A stretch of DNA of 64,000 bases from Gammaproteobacteria bacterium HGW-Gammaproteobacteria-11 (GTDB lineage Bacteria > Pseudomonadota > Gammaproteobacteria > Pseudomonadales > Pseudomonadaceae), in assembly GCA_002840055.1 (NCBI GenBank), contig PGZJ01000009.1, forward strand, positions 21,243 to 85,242. Direction: 5' to 3'. Numbering within the stretch: position 1 is the stretch's first letter; each line of letters opens with the position of its first letter. Under the pieces are notes generated by a model. It saw only the letters and a program-made list of their open reading frames with translations, had not been told where the DNA came from and ran no database searches. Positions 37,865 to 47,746 of the stretch are shown piece after piece. Position numbers and translations under genes: made by a program.

Positions 37865-39433
37865 ATGCTCGCACTCAAATATATATCTCTGGCCAGCACG
37901 CCCATTGGTGAAGACAACTTCGCCGGGGATGACGTTCGCTATTCCAGTGAGTTCGAAGCATTGGAAGCCGAGTTGGCCAAGTCCAACTCCCTGCACCAGA
38001 ATGGCGGGCCTGACTGGCAGAAAATCACGGCCCAGGCTGAGCAGGTTCTGCAGAGTCAATCCAAGGATTTACGTGTTGCCTGCTGGCTGGTGTGGGGATT
38101 GTTTCGTTGCGAACAACTGCCAGGACTGCATGCCGGCCTGGCCATGCTCCGGCAGTTGTGTGACACCCACTGGGACATCCTGCATCCGCTCAAGGATCGC
38201 ACCCGCAGCGCCGCCCTCAACTGGCTGACATCGCGTCTTGAGCAAAGTCTGAATGAGCTGCAGCCAAGTCCGGCAGACACTGAAGTGCTGAGCCTGCTGA
38301 CCCAGGACCTGAAAGCCCTGGATGTCATTCTGCAGGGCCGACTGGGGGAACAGGCACCCTTGCTGCTACCCCTGTGCAAACGCCTGCAACAGGCAGAAAA
38401 AACCGGGCAGCAGCCGGCACAACAGAGCGCGGAAGTCACCCCGCCGCCCTTGAGCTTGGTCAGCAGCTCGGGCAGTAACGGCAGCCAGTCAGTCGAGGCC
38501 ATCGTCAGCACCCGCGACGCCCACAAGGCCCTGAGGGCCATGCAGGAGCAGTCACGCCCGCTGTGTCAGTGGTGGCACAGCCAATCGATACTCGACGCGC
38601 GTGCCATCAACCTGTCTCGTACCCTGCTGTGGCTGCCGATTGAAGCGCTGCCTGAACATGATGCCGAAGGCAAAACCGGCCTGCGTGGTTTGCCCGCCGA
38701 CCGCTTGACCGCCTTCCGCGAACGCCTGAATCAGGGTCAGCCGAATGCACTGCTGATGGATCTGGAGACCAGCCTGGCGCGCGCGCCGTTCTGGCTCGAC
38801 GGTCAATATCTGGCCTGGCAATGCCTGGAGATGCTCAAGGCCGACGCCGCCATGCAGGAGCTTGAGCAGCAGCTGTCACGCCTGTTGCAGCGACTCCCCG
38901 GGCTGGAGGCACTGCAGTTTTTTGACGGCTCGCCCTTCGCCAGCCAGGAGACCCTGGTGTGGATCAGATCACGCGTTAACGGCAGCCGAGCCAATGGTTC
39001 TGGCAGCCCAGGTCATGACGCACTGGGTGGTGCCGGGCAAGCCTGGGATGAGGCCTTCAAGGAAGCCTCGGAACTGCTGCGCAAGGATAGCCTGCGCGTC
39101 GCCATGGCTCACCTGAACGCCGGCATGCGCGCAGCGCGCGGTGGCCGGGAACAGGTTCAATGGCAAACCGCCATGGCCCGTCTATGCCTGCGGGCGGGCA
39201 AATACGAGCTGGCCAGGAATCTGCTTGAAGGCCTGGATAATCGCCTGCAGCAAGGCGGCCTGGCTGAGTGGGAACCCGCACTGGCAGTGCGCGTCATGCG
39301 CCTGCTGCTCAGTTGCTACGAGCAACTGCCACTGGACGCACAGGCGCGGCTCCGCCGCGACGCACTTAATCAACGGTTGTGCCACCTCGACTTCGATGTG
39401 GTGCTGGAACAGGCCCTCGGGCCAAAACAGTAA
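37865..39433 (+). CDS. tssA: T6SS protein TssA
   Basis: The 522-residue protein has an ImpA-type N-terminal domain (SASTPIGEDNFAGDD-like opening, LHPLKDRTRSAALNWL) and a long helical C-terminal domain (GMRAARGGREQVQWQTAMARLCLRAGK). TssA caps and coordinates assembly of the contractile tail with the baseplate and sheath. The start at 37865 (MLALKYISLASTPIG) fits the family; an in-frame ATG at 37691 would absorb the promoter repeats and is rejected. It is the first gene of a plus-strand operon running to 58620. Confidence 0.92.
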   Translation: MLALKYISLASTPIGEDNFAGDDVRYSSEFEALEAELAKSNSLHQNGGPDWQKITAQAEQVLQSQSKDLRVACWLVWGLFRCEQLPGLHAGLAMLRQLCDTHWDILHPLKDRTRSAALNWLTSRLEQSLNELQPSPADTEVLSLLTQDLKALDVILQGRLGEQAPLLLPLCKRLQQAEKTGQQPAQQSAEVTPPPLSLVSSSGSNGSQSVEAIVSTRDAHKALRAMQEQSRPLCQWWHSQSILDARAINLSRTLLWLPIEALPEHDAEGKTGLRGLPADRLTAFRERLNQGQPNALLMDLETSLARAPFWLDGQYLAWQCLEMLKADAAMQELEQQLSRLLQRLPGLEALQFFDGSPFASQETLVWIRSRVNGSRANGSGSPGHDALGGAGQAWDEAFKEASELLRKDSLRVAMAHLNAGMRAARGGREQVQWQTAMARLCLRAGKYELARNLLEGLDNRLQQGGLAEWEPALAVRVMRLLLSCYEQLPLDAQARLRRDALNQRLCHLDFDVVLEQALGPKQ

Positions 39434-39445
39434 AGGAGAACGACC

Positions 39446-39952
39446 ATGGCCAAAGAAGGCTCGGTAGCACCCAAGGAACGCATCAATGTGACCTTTCGTC
39501 CCGATACCAATGGTGCCCAGGAGGAGATTGAACTGCCTCTGAAGCTCATGGTGCTGGGTGATTTCACCCAACGCGCGGATGACCGGAAGATCGAAGAGCG
39601 CAAGCCCATCGCCATCGACAAGCACAACTTCGATGAGGTGCTGGCCAAGCAGGAGTTGAACCTCAGCTTCAGCGTGCCCAATCGCCTGCAGGAAGATGCC
39701 ACCAGCGAAGATCTGGCGGTCGGTCTGAAAATCAATTCGATGAAGGACTTCAACCCCGCCAGCCTGGTTGAACAGGTGCCTGAACTGCGCCGACTGATGG
39801 AGCTGCGTGACGCACTCGTGGCACTCAAAGGGCCACTGGGTAACGTACCGGCCTTCCGCAAGGCGATCGAAAGTGTGCTCAGCGACGATGATTCGCGTGA
39901 ACGCATTCTGAACGAACTGGGCCTTGCCGCCCAGGACCAACTGGACTCCTGA
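39446..39952 (+). CDS. tssB: T6SS contractile sheath small subunit TssB
   Basis: The 168-residue protein (VipA) forms the contractile sheath with TssC. Diagnostic blocks are ERINVTFRPDTNGAQEEIELPLKLMVLGDFT near the N-terminus and FNPASLVEQVPELRRLMELRDALVALKGPLGN in the C-terminal half. It starts 12 bases after tssA with an AAGGAG ribosome binding site. Length and order are normal. Confidence 0.96.
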   Translation: MAKEGSVAPKERINVTFRPDTNGAQEEIELPLKLMVLGDFTQRADDRKIEERKPIAIDKHNFDEVLAKQELNLSFSVPNRLQEDATSEDLAVGLKINSMKDFNPASLVEQVPELRRLMELRDALVALKGPLGNVPAFRKAIESVLSDDDSRERILNELGLAAQDQLDS

Positions 39953-39974
39953 AGACCTGAAAGGACGCGCGACC

Positions 39975-41450
39975 ATGACGACCCAAACCGCACTGGACAC
40001 CAGTCAGAACACGACTGAAGAAAGCATACTCGATCGCATCATTGCCGAAACCCGGCTGAGCCCCGAAGACGAGGCCTACGGCATAGCCAAACGCGGCGTT
40101 TCCGCCTTCATTGAAGAGCTGTTGAAACCGCACAATGACAAAGAGCCGGTAAAAAAGGCCATGGTCGATCGGATGATCGCCGAAATTGATGCCAAGCTCA
40201 GTCAGCAGATGGACGAAATTTTGCACAACGCCAGCTTCCAGGCGCTGGAATCCTCCTGGCGCGGCCTCAAGCTGCTGGTCGATCGCACGGATTTCCGTGA
40301 AAACATCAAGATCGAGGTCATCAATGCTTCCAAGCAGGATCTGCTCGAGGACTTTGAAGACAGCCCCGATATCGTCCAGTCCGGCCTGTACAAGCACGTC
40401 TATACCGCCGAGTATGGCCAGTTCGGTGGACAGCCGGTCGGCGCGCTGATTTCCAGCTACTATTTCGACCCCAGCGCACCCGACATCAAGACCCTGCAAT
40501 ATGTCGCCAGTGTCGCCAGCATGTCCCATGCGCCCTTTATCGCCTCGGCGGGCCCGAAATTCTTCGGTCTGGAAAGCTTCACCGGGCTGCCGGACATCAA
40601 GGATCTCAAGGATCACTTTGAAGGCCCGCAATTTGCCAAATGGCAGTCCTTCCGTGAGCGCGAGGATTCACGCTATGTCGGTCTGACCCTGCCACGCTTC
40701 CTGCTGCGCAACCCCTATGATCCGGAAGAAAATCCGGTCAAGAGTTTCGTCTACAAGGAAAACGTCTCGGCCAGCCATGAAGACTATCTGTGGGGCAACA
40801 CCGCCTTTGCCTTTGCCACACGCCTGACCGAAAGCTTCGCCAAGTTCCGCTGGTGCCCGAACATTATCGGCCCGCAAAACGGTGGCGCCGTTGAGGATCT
40901 GCCCCTGCACCATTTCGAGAGCATGGGCGAAATCGAAACCAAGATCCCCACCGAAGTACTGGTCTCGGACCGCCGCGAATACGAACTGGCCGAAGAGGGC
41001 TTTATCGCCCTGACCATGCGCAAGGGCAGCGATAACGCGGCCTTCTTCTCGGCCAACTCGGCCCAGAAGGCCAAGTTCTTCGGCAACAGTGAAGAAGGCA
41101 AGAATGCCGAGCTGAACTATCGCCTGGGCACCCAACTGCCCTACCTGTTTATCGTCAACCGTCTGGCCCACTACCTCAAGGTACTGCAGCGCGAGCAGAT
41201 CGGTGCCTGGAAAGAACGCACCGACCTCGAGCTGGAACTGAACAAGTGGATCCGCCAGTACGTTGCCGATCAGGACAATCCCAATCCGGAAGTCCGTGGC
41301 CGTCGTCCGCTGCGCGCTGCACACATCGGCGTGTCGGAAGTGGAAGGCGAACCCGGCTGGTATCGCGTCAACCTGAGCGTGCGTCCGCACTTCAAGTACA
41401 TGGGTGCTGATTTCACCCTGTCGCTGGTTGGCAAGCTGGATAAAGAGTAA
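39975..41450 (+). CDS. tssC: T6SS contractile sheath large subunit TssC
   Basis: The 491-residue protein (VipB) is the larger sheath subunit. It has the family blocks SWRGLKLLVDRTDFRENIKIEVINASK, LPRFLLRNPYDPEENPVKSF and the conserved C-terminal ADQDNPNPEVRGRRPLRAAHI. The start at 39975 (MTTQTALDT) is preferred over a frame running back into tssB. It would be disassembled after contraction by the ClpV ATPase encoded downstream. Confidence 0.97.
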   Translation: MTTQTALDTSQNTTEESILDRIIAETRLSPEDEAYGIAKRGVSAFIEELLKPHNDKEPVKKAMVDRMIAEIDAKLSQQMDEILHNASFQALESSWRGLKLLVDRTDFRENIKIEVINASKQDLLEDFEDSPDIVQSGLYKHVYTAEYGQFGGQPVGALISSYYFDPSAPDIKTLQYVASVASMSHAPFIASAGPKFFGLESFTGLPDIKDLKDHFEGPQFAKWQSFREREDSRYVGLTLPRFLLRNPYDPEENPVKSFVYKENVSASHEDYLWGNTAFAFATRLTESFAKFRWCPNIIGPQNGGAVEDLPLHHFESMGEIETKIPTEVLVSDRREYELAEEGFIALTMRKGSDNAAFFSANSAQKAKFFGNSEEGKNAELNYRLGTQLPYLFIVNRLAHYLKVLQREQIGAWKERTDLELELNKWIRQYVADQDNPNPEVRGRRPLRAAHIGVSEVEGEPGWYRVNLSVRPHFKYMGADFTLSLVGKLDKE

Positions 41451-41456
41451 GCCCCG

Positions 41457-41861
41457 ATGAGTTACGGCAGCCTGTTTGAACGTCTTGGGGGTGAGGTCGG
41501 CGCGCGCGCCGACCATAGCCAACACGACGCCGTGATGAGTTCGGTGGCACGCCATCTGGCGCGGATGCTCAGCACCCGCGCTGGCAGCGTGCAAACCTTG
41601 CCGGACTACGGGCTGCCGGATCTCAACGATATGCGTTTGTCGATGCACGACGCACTGCAGCAAGCCCGCAGTGCCATCGAGCGTTTTATCGAGCGCTACG
41701 AACCCCGTCTGCGACAGGTCAACGTGATTGCCCTGCCCCGCGACAACGATCTTTTGTGTCTGTCCTTCGCTATCGAAGGTCAGCTCGATGTGGCCGGCCA
41801 TAAACGCCACGTCAGCTTTGCCGCCCGCCTTGATGGCAGCGGCCAAGTGAAAATTCAGTAA
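41457..41861 (+). CDS. tssE: T6SS baseplate protein TssE (gp25-like)
   Basis: The 134-residue protein has the gp25/TssE signature LFERLGGE near the N-terminus and LPDYGLPDLNDM in the centre, followed by the ERFIERYEPRL segment. TssE is the phage gp25-like wedge component of the baseplate. It begins 6 bases after the tssC stop. Confidence 0.95.
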   Translation: MSYGSLFERLGGEVGARADHSQHDAVMSSVARHLARMLSTRAGSVQTLPDYGLPDLNDMRLSMHDALQQARSAIERFIERYEPRLRQVNVIALPRDNDLLCLSFAIEGQLDVAGHKRHVSFAARLDGSGQVKIQ

Positions 41862-41872
41862 AGGAAACACCG

Positions 41873-42160
41873 ATGTCAGGCAAACCCGCAGCACGACTGG
41901 GCGACCTCAGCAACTGCCCGCAAACCGGCCACGGCAGCAACCCGATCAGCGCTGGTTCGCCAGACGTCCTGATTGATGGCGTGCCAGCAGCGCGCATGGG
42001 CGATCCAACCGGCTGCGGCAGCGTCATCAGCAGCGGCGTCAGTGGCTCGGTCCTTATCAACGGCCAGCCGGCAGCTGTAAAGGGAAGCCAGGGCAATCAC
42101 GGCAATGTGGTGGTTGAGGGTTCCGACACGGTACTGATTGGAAGCGGTGGTGGTAACTAG
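41873..42160 (+). CDS. PAAR-domain spike tip protein
   Basis: The 95-residue protein is a bare PAAR domain: KPAARLGDLSNCP, the PDVLIDGVPAARMGDPTGCG repeat and a Gly-rich end. PAAR proteins sharpen the VgrG spike and can carry effectors; no effector domain is attached here. His and Cys residues (Cys18, His24, Cys43 and a late His) could bind the expected metal ion. It sits between tssE and tssF, where the H2-T6SS order I recall has no PAAR gene, and is followed by 167 bases of AT-richer spacer, suggesting insertion. Confidence 0.9.
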   Translation: MSGKPAARLGDLSNCPQTGHGSNPISAGSPDVLIDGVPAARMGDPTGCGSVISSGVSGSVLINGQPAAVKGSQGNHGNVVVEGSDTVLIGSGGGN

Positions 42161-42176
42161 GCAGAAGCAAACCTGA

Positions 42177-42227
42177 CCGAACATCCGAAAATCACAGAGC
42201 CACTTGGAATAGGTGTTCGGGCTTTTT
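42177..42227 (+). terminator. Possible hairpin with T-tract after the PAAR gene
   Basis: CCGAACA (42177-42183) pairs with TGTTCGG (42214-42220), followed by GCTTTTTA. The loop of about 30 bases is long, so this would at best be a partial terminator lowering expression of the downstream T6SS genes. Confidence 0.3.
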
Positions 42228-42327
42228 AGTTCAGCCGCTTGATGAACAAAGAAACAGGCTACAGACCCCGAGCTGAGCTTTATGCGTGTGTTAATCAACA
42301 TGTTGCCAGTACAACAAGGATAGTTGC

Positions 42328-44118
42328 GTGTCATTCAACCACTACTACCAAAGCGAACTGACTGCCCTGCGCCAGATGGGCAAGCGCTTTGCCGAGCGCA
42401 GCCCGGCGCTGGCGCCATTTTTGGGGCAGAGTGGCAAGGACCCGGATGTCGAGCGACTGCTGGAGGGCTTTGCCTTTCTTACCGGGCGTCTGCGGCAGAA
42501 GCTCGATGACGAGCTGCCAGAGCTTACTCACTCGCTGATGCACCTGTTGTGGCCCAATTACATGCGCCCGCTGCCGGCCTTCAGCATGCTGCAGTTTGAT
42601 CCATTGATGCGCAGCGGCCCTGCTGTGAACGTGCCGCGTGGCACCCCCGTGGAATCCAAGCCGGTGCAGGGTGCGGCCTGCCATTTTCGCACCACCAGTG
42701 CTGTCGAGCTGCTGCCCTTGACTGTGCGCAGTCTGGATTACTCGGTCAAAGGTGAAGGCGCGCTGCTCAGCCTCAAGCTGAAGATGAGTTGCGAGGGTCA
42801 TCTGGGCGATCTGCAACTGCAGCGCTTGCGACTGCATCTGGCAGGCGAGCGCTATATCAGCCAGATGCTCTATCTGGGCCTGCTGCGGCATATGGATGAT
42901 CTGACCCTGGTACTGCTCGACAAGCAGGGCAAGCCGTTGCCGGATGACCTGCAGAGCAAGGGCATCAAGCTCCACCTGGGCCAGCAGCATCTGCAGCCCG
43001 GTGGCTTTGGCGAAGACGAAGCACTGGTGCCCTATCCGCTGAATACCTTCAGCGGCTACCGCTATCTGCAGGAGTACTTTGCCTTCCAGGACAAGTTCCT
43101 GTTCGTTGATCTGAGTGGACTGCAGATTCTCCAGCGCCTGCCTGCCGAGCGACTGCAGCAGGCCCATGGTCTGGAGCTGCGTTTCAATATTGGCAAGACC
43201 GGCAGCCAGCGCATCCGCCCGACGGCTGACAATATCCGCCTGCACTGCACGCCGGTGGCCAACCTGTTCAATCAGGACGCCACGCCGATCCGCCTGGATG
43301 GCCGTCAGGATCAATACCTTTTGCGCCCCGCCGAGTTTGGCAATCAGCAATGCGGGGTCTATTCGGTCGAGCGCGTGGTGGGCTGGAAGCCAGGCGGCAT
43401 GGGCTATGAGGAATACGTTTCATTCGAATCCTTTGAGCATGACCGAGCCCTGGACGGCCTTGAAAGCAAGCCGCATTACAGCCTGCGCCAGTATCCGTCG
43501 GTGCTCGGTGACACACTGGAAACCTACCTGAGCTTTGGTCCGCGCAGCCTTGATCGACATGAAACACTGTCGATCGAAATGGTCTGCACCAACCAGAACC
43601 TACCCAGCCAGTTGGCCATGGGCGATATTTGCCGGCTCAGTGAAGACACCCCGGATTTTCTCAGTTTCCGCAATATCAGCAACATCACCCCCAGCTACGC
43701 CCCGCCCGTGGACAGCGATTTCCTCTGGAAATTGATCAGCAACATGTCACTGAACTACCTGTCGCTGGCCAATGTTGATGCCCTGCGGGTGATCCTGCAG
43801 ACCTACGACCTGCCCCGTCATTACGACCAGAACGCTGCTCGCGTTAGTCAGCGGCTGCTGGATGGCCTGAAGAAAATCAGCCACAGCCAGGTCGATCGCC
43901 TGCACCAGGGTTTGCCGGTGCGCGGCATACGTACCGAGCTGTTGATGGATGCCGACAATTATCTGGGCGAAGGCGACATGTTCGTCTTTGCCTCGGTGCT
44001 CAACGAATTCTTTGCACTCTACGCCAGCCTCAATTCCTTTCACGAATTGAAGGTTAAAAGTACCCAGGGAGAACACTACCAATGGACACCGCGCATGGGG
44101 TTGCAGCCCCTGCTTTGA
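42328..44118 (+). CDS. tssF: T6SS baseplate protein TssF
   Basis: The 596-residue protein (VasA/ImpG) has family blocks at both ends: FNHYYQSELTALRQMGKRFAERSPALAPFLG and MDADNYLGEGDMFVFASVLNEFFALYASLNSF. It forms the baseplate wedge with TssG, TssK and TssE. The start is GTG at 42328 with AAGGA upstream. Its 3' end overlaps tssG by 37 bases, which is usual. Confidence 0.95.
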   Translation: MSFNHYYQSELTALRQMGKRFAERSPALAPFLGQSGKDPDVERLLEGFAFLTGRLRQKLDDELPELTHSLMHLLWPNYMRPLPAFSMLQFDPLMRSGPAVNVPRGTPVESKPVQGAACHFRTTSAVELLPLTVRSLDYSVKGEGALLSLKLKMSCEGHLGDLQLQRLRLHLAGERYISQMLYLGLLRHMDDLTLVLLDKQGKPLPDDLQSKGIKLHLGQQHLQPGGFGEDEALVPYPLNTFSGYRYLQEYFAFQDKFLFVDLSGLQILQRLPAERLQQAHGLELRFNIGKTGSQRIRPTADNIRLHCTPVANLFNQDATPIRLDGRQDQYLLRPAEFGNQQCGVYSVERVVGWKPGGMGYEEYVSFESFEHDRALDGLESKPHYSLRQYPSVLGDTLETYLSFGPRSLDRHETLSIEMVCTNQNLPSQLAMGDICRLSEDTPDFLSFRNISNITPSYAPPVDSDFLWKLISNMSLNYLSLANVDALRVILQTYDLPRHYDQNAARVSQRLLDGLKKISHSQVDRLHQGLPVRGIRTELLMDADNYLGEGDMFVFASVLNEFFALYASLNSFHELKVKSTQGEHYQWTPRMGLQPLL

Positions 44119-45089
44119 GCGGGCTGACCCGGAGTATCCGTGAGTACAGCCTGTTTCAGGGTGTCATGCAGGTACTCGACAGACTGCGAACCGACTCGCC
44201 GGAACTGAATGACGAGGCGCTCTACGAGCGCATCGAATTTCAGGCCAATCCGAGCATGGGTTTTCCTGGCTGCGATATCGAGCAGGTGGTGTTCTTCCAT
44301 GAGCAGGGTGAGCTGCGCGCACGGATTCGCGTCAATCTGATCGGGCTGTTCGGCTCGGGCTCACCACTGCCGGCGTTTTATAGCGAACAGGCCCTGGGTG
44401 ATGGCCCCAATGGCAATACCACCCGGGATTTTCTCGACCTGTTCAACAACCGCCTGCAGCGCCTGATGCTGCCTATCTGGCGCAAATACCGCTATCGCGC
44501 CCAGTTCCAGCGCGGCGCCAGCGATGCCTTCTCGGCCCGCCTGTTCGCCCTGATCGGACTGGGAAACGAGCCACTGCGCGAAGACAGCACACTGGACTGG
44601 AAGCGGCTCCTGCCCTACCTCGGCTTGCTGAGCATGCGCATTCAGTCCGCGGCCTTGCTGGAGTCCGTGCTGCGTTATTACTTCAAGCACCGCGCCATGC
44701 AGATCGAAGAGTGTGTCGAGCGCCAGGTGGTGATCGGCAGCGAGCAACGCAACAGCCTGGGACTGGCCAACAGCGGCCTGGGCAGCAGCCTGGTACTGGG
44801 TGAGCAGGTGCGCGATCGCAGCGGCAAATTCCGTATTCATATCCGCGACCTGAGCTGGGATCGCTTCCATGATTTTCTGCCCAGGGGCGCTGAGTACCAG
44901 CCCTTGTTGGCACTGGTGCGTTTCAGTTTGCGCGCACCACTGGCCTACGACCTGAGGCTGCAATTACGCCATGAGGAACTGCGCGAGTTACGCCTGGGCA
45001 ATGACAACGTCTGCCGGCTGGGATGGACCAGTTGGCTTGGAGACCGGGATGAAGACGCTGAAGTCACCCTGGCCGGCCGAACACATTAA
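44082..45089 (+). CDS. tssG: T6SS baseplate protein TssG
   Basis: The 335-residue protein (VasB/ImpH) shows FQANPSMGFPGCDIEQV, VNLIGLFGSGSPLPAFYSE and FLDLFNNRLQRLMLPIWRKYRY, all typical of TssG. It pairs with TssF in the wedge. Its start lies inside tssF, implying coupled translation. Confidence 0.95.
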   Translation: MDTAHGVAAPALSGLTRSIREYSLFQGVMQVLDRLRTDSPELNDEALYERIEFQANPSMGFPGCDIEQVVFFHEQGELRARIRVNLIGLFGSGSPLPAFYSEQALGDGPNGNTTRDFLDLFNNRLQRLMLPIWRKYRYRAQFQRGASDAFSARLFALIGLGNEPLREDSTLDWKRLLPYLGLLSMRIQSAALLESVLRYYFKHRAMQIEECVERQVVIGSEQRNSLGLANSGLGSSLVLGEQVRDRSGKFRIHIRDLSWDRFHDFLPRGAEYQPLLALVRFSLRAPLAYDLRLQLRHEELRELRLGNDNVCRLGWTSWLGDRDEDAEVTLAGRTH

Positions 45090-45100
45090 GGAATGATGAC

Positions 45101-47746
45101 ATGATCAATATCGACATCCAGAAACTGGTACAGGCCCTCGACAGCCGTTGCCGCGCCGACCTTGAAAGCGCGGCGCAGCACTGCGTGGCCCGCAGCGCCG
45201 GCAAGGTGGCAGTTGAAGACCTGCTGCTGATGCTGCTTGAGCGCCCTGACAGCCTGCTGAAACTGGCCCTGCAGGATGCCGGTGTGAGCAACGAAGACAT
45301 GACCGCGCAACTGCAGAGTGGCAGCGGCAACGATAGCGCACGCAGCCCGGTTTTTTCCCTGGAGCTGGTGCAGTGGCTGCAGGATGCCTTGCTGGTTGCC
45401 AATCTCGAACTGGGTCGTACTGAAGTTGATCAGGCCGCGCTGCTGCTCGGGCTGCTGCGCAACCCATTGCGCCATGCCGGCACCCGCTATCAAAGCCTGA
45501 TCAGCCGCATCAACGCCGAGCGCCTGACCGACTTCATCGCCGCAGCCCAACAGCAGGGAGCAACTCAGCCCGCCGCCAGCAATACCGAGCAGGCGTCGCT
45601 GTTGCAGCGCTTTACTCACAACCTGACCCAACAAGCACGTGACGGCAAACTCGATCCGGTGCTGTGCCGCGACGAGTCCATTCGCCAGATGATCGACATC
45701 CTCGCCCGACGCCGCAAGAACAACCCCATAGTGGTTGGCGAAGCCGGGGTCGGCAAAACCGCCATAGTCGAAGGCCTGGCCTTGCGTATTGCCGCAGGCG
45801 AAGTCCCGGAGGTATTACTCCATGCCGAATTGCTGGCCCTCGACCTCGGCTTGCTGCAAGCCGGCGCCAGCGTCAAGGGTGAGTTCGAGCGCCGTTTGCA
45901 GGGCGTGATAGACGCCGTCAAAACCCACGTCAAGCCAGTGATTCTGTTTATCGACGAGGCCCACACGCTGATTGGCGCCGGCGCCCAGGCCGGTGGATCG
46001 GACGCAGCCAACCTGCTCAAACCGGCACTGGCCCGGGGCGAGCTGCGGACCATCGCCGCCACGACCTGGAGCGAATACAAAAAGTATTTCGAAAAAGACC
46101 CGGCCCTGACCCGCCGTTTTCAACCGGTACAGTTGCTGGAACCGACCACCGCAGAGGCGGTTACCATTCTGCGTGGCCTGGCACCTCTGTATGAGCGCAG
46201 CCATGGTGTCTATCTGCGCGATGATGCGGTGGTCGCCGCCGCTGAACTCTCGGCCCGCTATCTGACAGGTCGGCAATTGCCCGACAAAGCCGTGGACGTG
46301 CTCGATACCGCCTGCGCCCGGGTTCGCATCAACCTGGCCTCGGCGCCCCAGGCGATCGAGCGACTGCGTACTAGCATCGCTGAACGCCAGCGTCAGCAAC
46401 TGGCCATGCAGCGTGATCTGGAAGCCGGTCTGGCGCTTGATCCGGCGGCCTTCGATGCCCTGCAGATACAGCTAGAAGAGGATGAAGCCGAGCTCGGCGC
46501 ACTGACCCGTGAATGGGATAGTCAACGGGCGCTGGCCAGCGAACTCATGGACTTGCGCAAGCGCTGTGCCGAGCGCCGCGCCGCTGCTCAGACGACCGAG
46601 CAGAGCGACAACGAATCGAACAGTCCGCTCGAAAGCACTGACACCGCTGAAGACCCGCAGCAAGCCAACCCGGAGCAACGCCTGCAAGCGCTGCAGGCGC
46701 AGATCAGTGCCCTGCCGGCCGAACAGCGGCTGGTCAGCCATGAGGTCTGCCCACGCCTGGTTGCCGAGGTCATCAGCCACTGGACTGGCGTACCCCTGAG
46801 TCAATTGGCCCGCGAACATAACGACAAGGTCAGCCGTTTTGCCGACGACCTGCGCCTGCGCGTACGCGGCCAGGAACAGGCGGTACAGGCCATTGACCGG
46901 GCAGTACGGGCGACGGCGGCGGGCCTGAACAACCTGCCGGCCCCGGCCGGGGTATTTCTGCTGGTTGGCCCCAGTGGTGTCGGCAAGACCGAAACCGCAC
47001 TGGCCCTGGCTGATCTGCTGTATGGCGGCGAACGCTTTCTGACCACCATCAACATGAGCGAATTTCAGGAAAAGCACAGCGTCTCACGTCTGCTCGGTGC
47101 GCCACCCGGTTACGTCGGCTATGGCGAAGGCGGCATGCTGACCGAAGCCGTGCGACAAAAGCCCTATTCCGTGGTGCTGCTCGATGAAGTCGAAAAGGCC
47201 GACCCGGACGTACTCAATGTGTTCTATCAGATCTTTGACAAGGGCGTGGCCAATGATGGTGAAGGGCGCGAGATCAACTTCCGCAACACCCTGATCCTGA
47301 TGACCTCGAACCTCGCCAGCGAGCAGATCATTCAGCTGTGTGCCGGTGATCAGCGCCCGCAACCCGAGGAACTGGAACAGGCCATTCGCCCGACCCTGAG
47401 CCGCCATTTCAAACCGGCTCTGCTGGCACGTATGCGGGTTGTGCCCTATTTCCCGGTGGATGGCGAGGTGCTGCATGAGCTGACCACGCTCAAGTTGCAG
47501 CGCTTTGGTCAACGCCTTGAGCGCCGCCAACTGGGCTTCAGTCACTGTGCTGCACTGGTCACCCATTTGGCCGAGCGCTGCCGCGATACAGCCAGTGGTG
47601 CGCGTTTGATTGATCAACTGATTGATCAGCATCTGCAGCCGCAGGTGGTTGATCGAGTACTGGATGCCATGGCCAGCGGTGTTGCGCTAAGCCATGTGCA
47701 CGCCACGCTCGATGGGCAGGGAGCACTGGTCTGTGAGTTCGCTTAA
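45101..47746 (+). CDS. tssH: T6SS sheath-recycling AAA+ ATPase ClpV (TssH)
   Basis: The 881-residue Clp-family ATPase has a Clp N-terminal domain (about 10-150) and two ATPase modules: Walker A GEAGVGKT near residue 212 and GPSGVGKT near 622. A coiled-coil middle domain holds an acidic, Gln-rich insert around 490-530. ClpV extracts contracted TssC for reuse in the cytoplasm. The C-terminal end overlaps the next gene by 14 bases. Confidence 0.96.
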   Translation: MINIDIQKLVQALDSRCRADLESAAQHCVARSAGKVAVEDLLLMLLERPDSLLKLALQDAGVSNEDMTAQLQSGSGNDSARSPVFSLELVQWLQDALLVANLELGRTEVDQAALLLGLLRNPLRHAGTRYQSLISRINAERLTDFIAAAQQQGATQPAASNTEQASLLQRFTHNLTQQARDGKLDPVLCRDESIRQMIDILARRRKNNPIVVGEAGVGKTAIVEGLALRIAAGEVPEVLLHAELLALDLGLLQAGASVKGEFERRLQGVIDAVKTHVKPVILFIDEAHTLIGAGAQAGGSDAANLLKPALARGELRTIAATTWSEYKKYFEKDPALTRRFQPVQLLEPTTAEAVTILRGLAPLYERSHGVYLRDDAVVAAAELSARYLTGRQLPDKAVDVLDTACARVRINLASAPQAIERLRTSIAERQRQQLAMQRDLEAGLALDPAAFDALQIQLEEDEAELGALTREWDSQRALASELMDLRKRCAERRAAAQTTEQSDNESNSPLESTDTAEDPQQANPEQRLQALQAQISALPAEQRLVSHEVCPRLVAEVISHWTGVPLSQLAREHNDKVSRFADDLRLRVRGQEQAVQAIDRAVRATAAGLNNLPAPAGVFLLVGPSGVGKTETALALADLLYGGERFLTTINMSEFQEKHSVSRLLGAPPGYVGYGEGGMLTEAVRQKPYSVVLLDEVEKADPDVLNVFYQIFDKGVANDGEGREINFRNTLILMTSNLASEQIIQLCAGDQRPQPEELEQAIRPTLSRHFKPALLARMRVVPYFPVDGEVLHELTTLKLQRFGQRLERRQLGFSHCAALVTHLAERCRDTASGARLIDQLIDQHLQPQVVDRVLDAMASGVALSHVHATLDGQGALVCEFA

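Noticed and set aside
37855..37870. Sigma-54 promoter at the tssA start (TGGC...GC)
   Set aside because: The spacing between GG and GC is 8 bases rather than 10, and it overlaps the start codon.
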